From positions 1 through 6,416 of the forward strand of contig JAIDPP010000302.1 in the NCBI GenBank assembly GCA_029062725.1: DNA of 6,416 bases, read 5' to 3'. Position 1 is the stretch's first letter; the number at the start of each line of letters is the position of its first letter. The translations under genes and the position numbers were made by a program. The notes under the pieces were generated by a model that was not told the DNA's origin, made no database searches, and saw only the letters and a list, made by a program, of their open reading frames with translations. Of this stretch, positions 5,452 through 6,416 are shown piece by piece. This DNA is from Muribaculaceae bacterium (GTDB lineage: Bacteria > Bacteroidota > Bacteroidia > Bacteroidales > Muribaculaceae).

Positions 5452-6390
5452 TTACTCATAGAAGATAGCCTCCTCCATATAGCGTGCCATCAGCACGTTC
5501 TCTTTCCAGTCGTCGCAGGGAGCAAGCTCCTTGCCCTGTGCCTCGGAAAGGATATAATCGGTGATCGGCGCGCCGGCATATATCGAGCATATTACGCCGC
5601 CACCCAGCCGGGGGTTAAGCTCCATAAGCAGGAAACGGTCGTCCTTGGGGTCGTGGAGGAACTGCAGGGTGATACAGCCGGTAAGCCCCATCTTCCTTAT
5701 CACCTCGCGGCTCATCTCTATGATGCGTTCGATGCGGCAGGTCTTGGTGCGGTTCACTTCTCCTCCCATCACCTCGATACGCTCTCGGGGAACAGTGACA
5801 AGAATTCCTCCCTTGGCATCGACATAGCAATCCACCGTGTATTCCTTCGCATTCTCTATATATTCCTGAATGATGTATGAATCGAGGTTTTCGAGATGCA
5901 TCAGGTCTTCCACATCATGGAAGATGCTTATTCCGCGCGAAGACCCTCCCTTACGGGGCTTGACGATGGCAGGCATTTCATTGTTGATGATGGAATATGT
6001 GCGGGGGATCGGGAACCCGTTGTCCTTGAATACCTTCGCGGCTTCCACCTTATCGAAAATACGCGAGGTGATAGAGAAATCCGATACGGGTACGAATACT
6101 CCCGGAATCTGTTCCTTGCATTTAGAGGCCACTTCCACCGCGCCGTTTACGAAAGGCAGGATAATATCCACGTCGTTTTCCTTCACTACGCGGGCGATAT
6201 CCGCTATCACCTCCGGATCCGACCATTTAAGGCCTTCCACCACTTTCCCGGCAAGCGCTATGGGGACATGGCGTGTGAGTTCATAAGCTACTATCTCCAC
6301 CTTTATGCCCGCACGGCGTCCGCTCTCCTTAAAGAGATCGGCCAGGGAGACGCGGCGAGAGCCGCCTAACATCAGAATGGTCGTTTTCAT
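5452..6390 (-). CDS. ATP-grasp ligase, carbamoyl-phosphate-synthase-like, substrate unknown
   Basis: ATP-grasp enzymes join a carboxylate to an amine or thiol through an acyl-phosphate intermediate. This 312-residue cytoplasmic protein has a pre-ATP-grasp domain with a Rossmann-like start (TILMLGGSRRVSLADLF, 3-19). The linker DKVEAAKVFKDNGFPIPRT (113-131) leads into the ATP-binding fold. ATP-contacting motifs are IVKPRKGGSSRGI (142-154, K144 and a G/S-rich loop), YIIQEYIE (172-179) and EYTVDCYVD (183-191). Magnesium-binding LLMELNPRLGGG (254-265, E257 and N259) follows. These features place it near the CarB/PylC-like group. The absence of other CarB domains and the length rule out true carbamoyl-phosphate synthase. 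The gene is complete, but its promoter is not visible in the 26 bases to the window edge, so it could follow another gene. It precedes a secreted phosphatase; I see no obvious shared substrate. Confidence 0.85.
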   Translation of the reverse strand: MKTTILMLGGSRRVSLADLFKESGRRAGIKVEIVAYELTRHVPIALAGKVVEGLKWSDPEVIADIARVVKENDVDIILPFVNGAVEVASKCKEQIPGVFVPVSDFSITSRIFDKVEAAKVFKDNGFPIPRTYSIINNEMPAIVKPRKGGSSRGISIFHDVEDLMHLENLDSYIIQEYIENAKEYTVDCYVDAKGGILVTVPRERIEVMGGEVNRTKTCRIERIIEMSREVIRKMGLTGCITLQFLHDPKDDRFLLMELNPRLGGGVICSIYAGAPITDYILSEAQGKELAPCDDWKENVLMARYMEEAIFYE

Positions 6391-6416
6391 AATTTTGTAT
6401 TTAATCTGTCTCGGCC

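Noticed and set aside
5561..6369. Several plus-strand frames opposite the ATP-grasp gene
   Set aside because: The minus-strand frame carries all ATP-grasp motifs in order. The opposite frames are shadows with biased composition.

Overview
The window looks like chromosomal DNA from an anaerobic gut-type Bacteroidales, possibly Muribaculaceae or Bacteroidaceae. Two promoters match the Bacteroidetes form exactly (TTTG, 19 bases, TAnnTTTG). Start codons generally lack Shine-Dalgarno sequences and have A-rich leaders, GC content is moderate, and the protein families fit that order. The family-level assignment is a guess.

The left half is on the plus strand. It opens with the 3' part of prephenate dehydrogenase (tyrA, tyrosine biosynthesis), closed by a perfect 18-bp hairpin terminator. 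After a 220-base stretch I cannot assign comes a two-gene unit: an ECF-type sigma factor overlapping by 11 bases a four-helix membrane protein that probably serves as its anti-sigma partner. A hairpin terminator ends this unit. Next is a complete HigBA toxin-antitoxin module with a textbook promoter and a candidate operator over the -7 element.

The right half is on the minus strand. A DUF234-type AAA ATPase, with intact Walker motifs and a C-terminal nuclease-like D...ExK signature, converges on higBA. Its promoter is also consensus, and a perfect 33-base palindrome begins inside the -7 box and covers the predicted transcription start. Further right, an ATP-grasp ligase of unknown substrate and a secreted class A acid phosphatase lie in tandem 48 bases apart, probably as one transcript ending at a 13-bp hairpin terminator.

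The centre (about 0.95-4.5 kb) reads as an accessory block between housekeeping or metabolic genes: a sigma/anti-sigma pair, a toxin-antitoxin module, and a palindrome-controlled ATPase/nuclease-like gene. No transposase, integrase, tRNA, rRNA or CRISPR array is visible. I see no single multi-gene novel system. The most unusual structure is the palindrome at the ATPase promoter.
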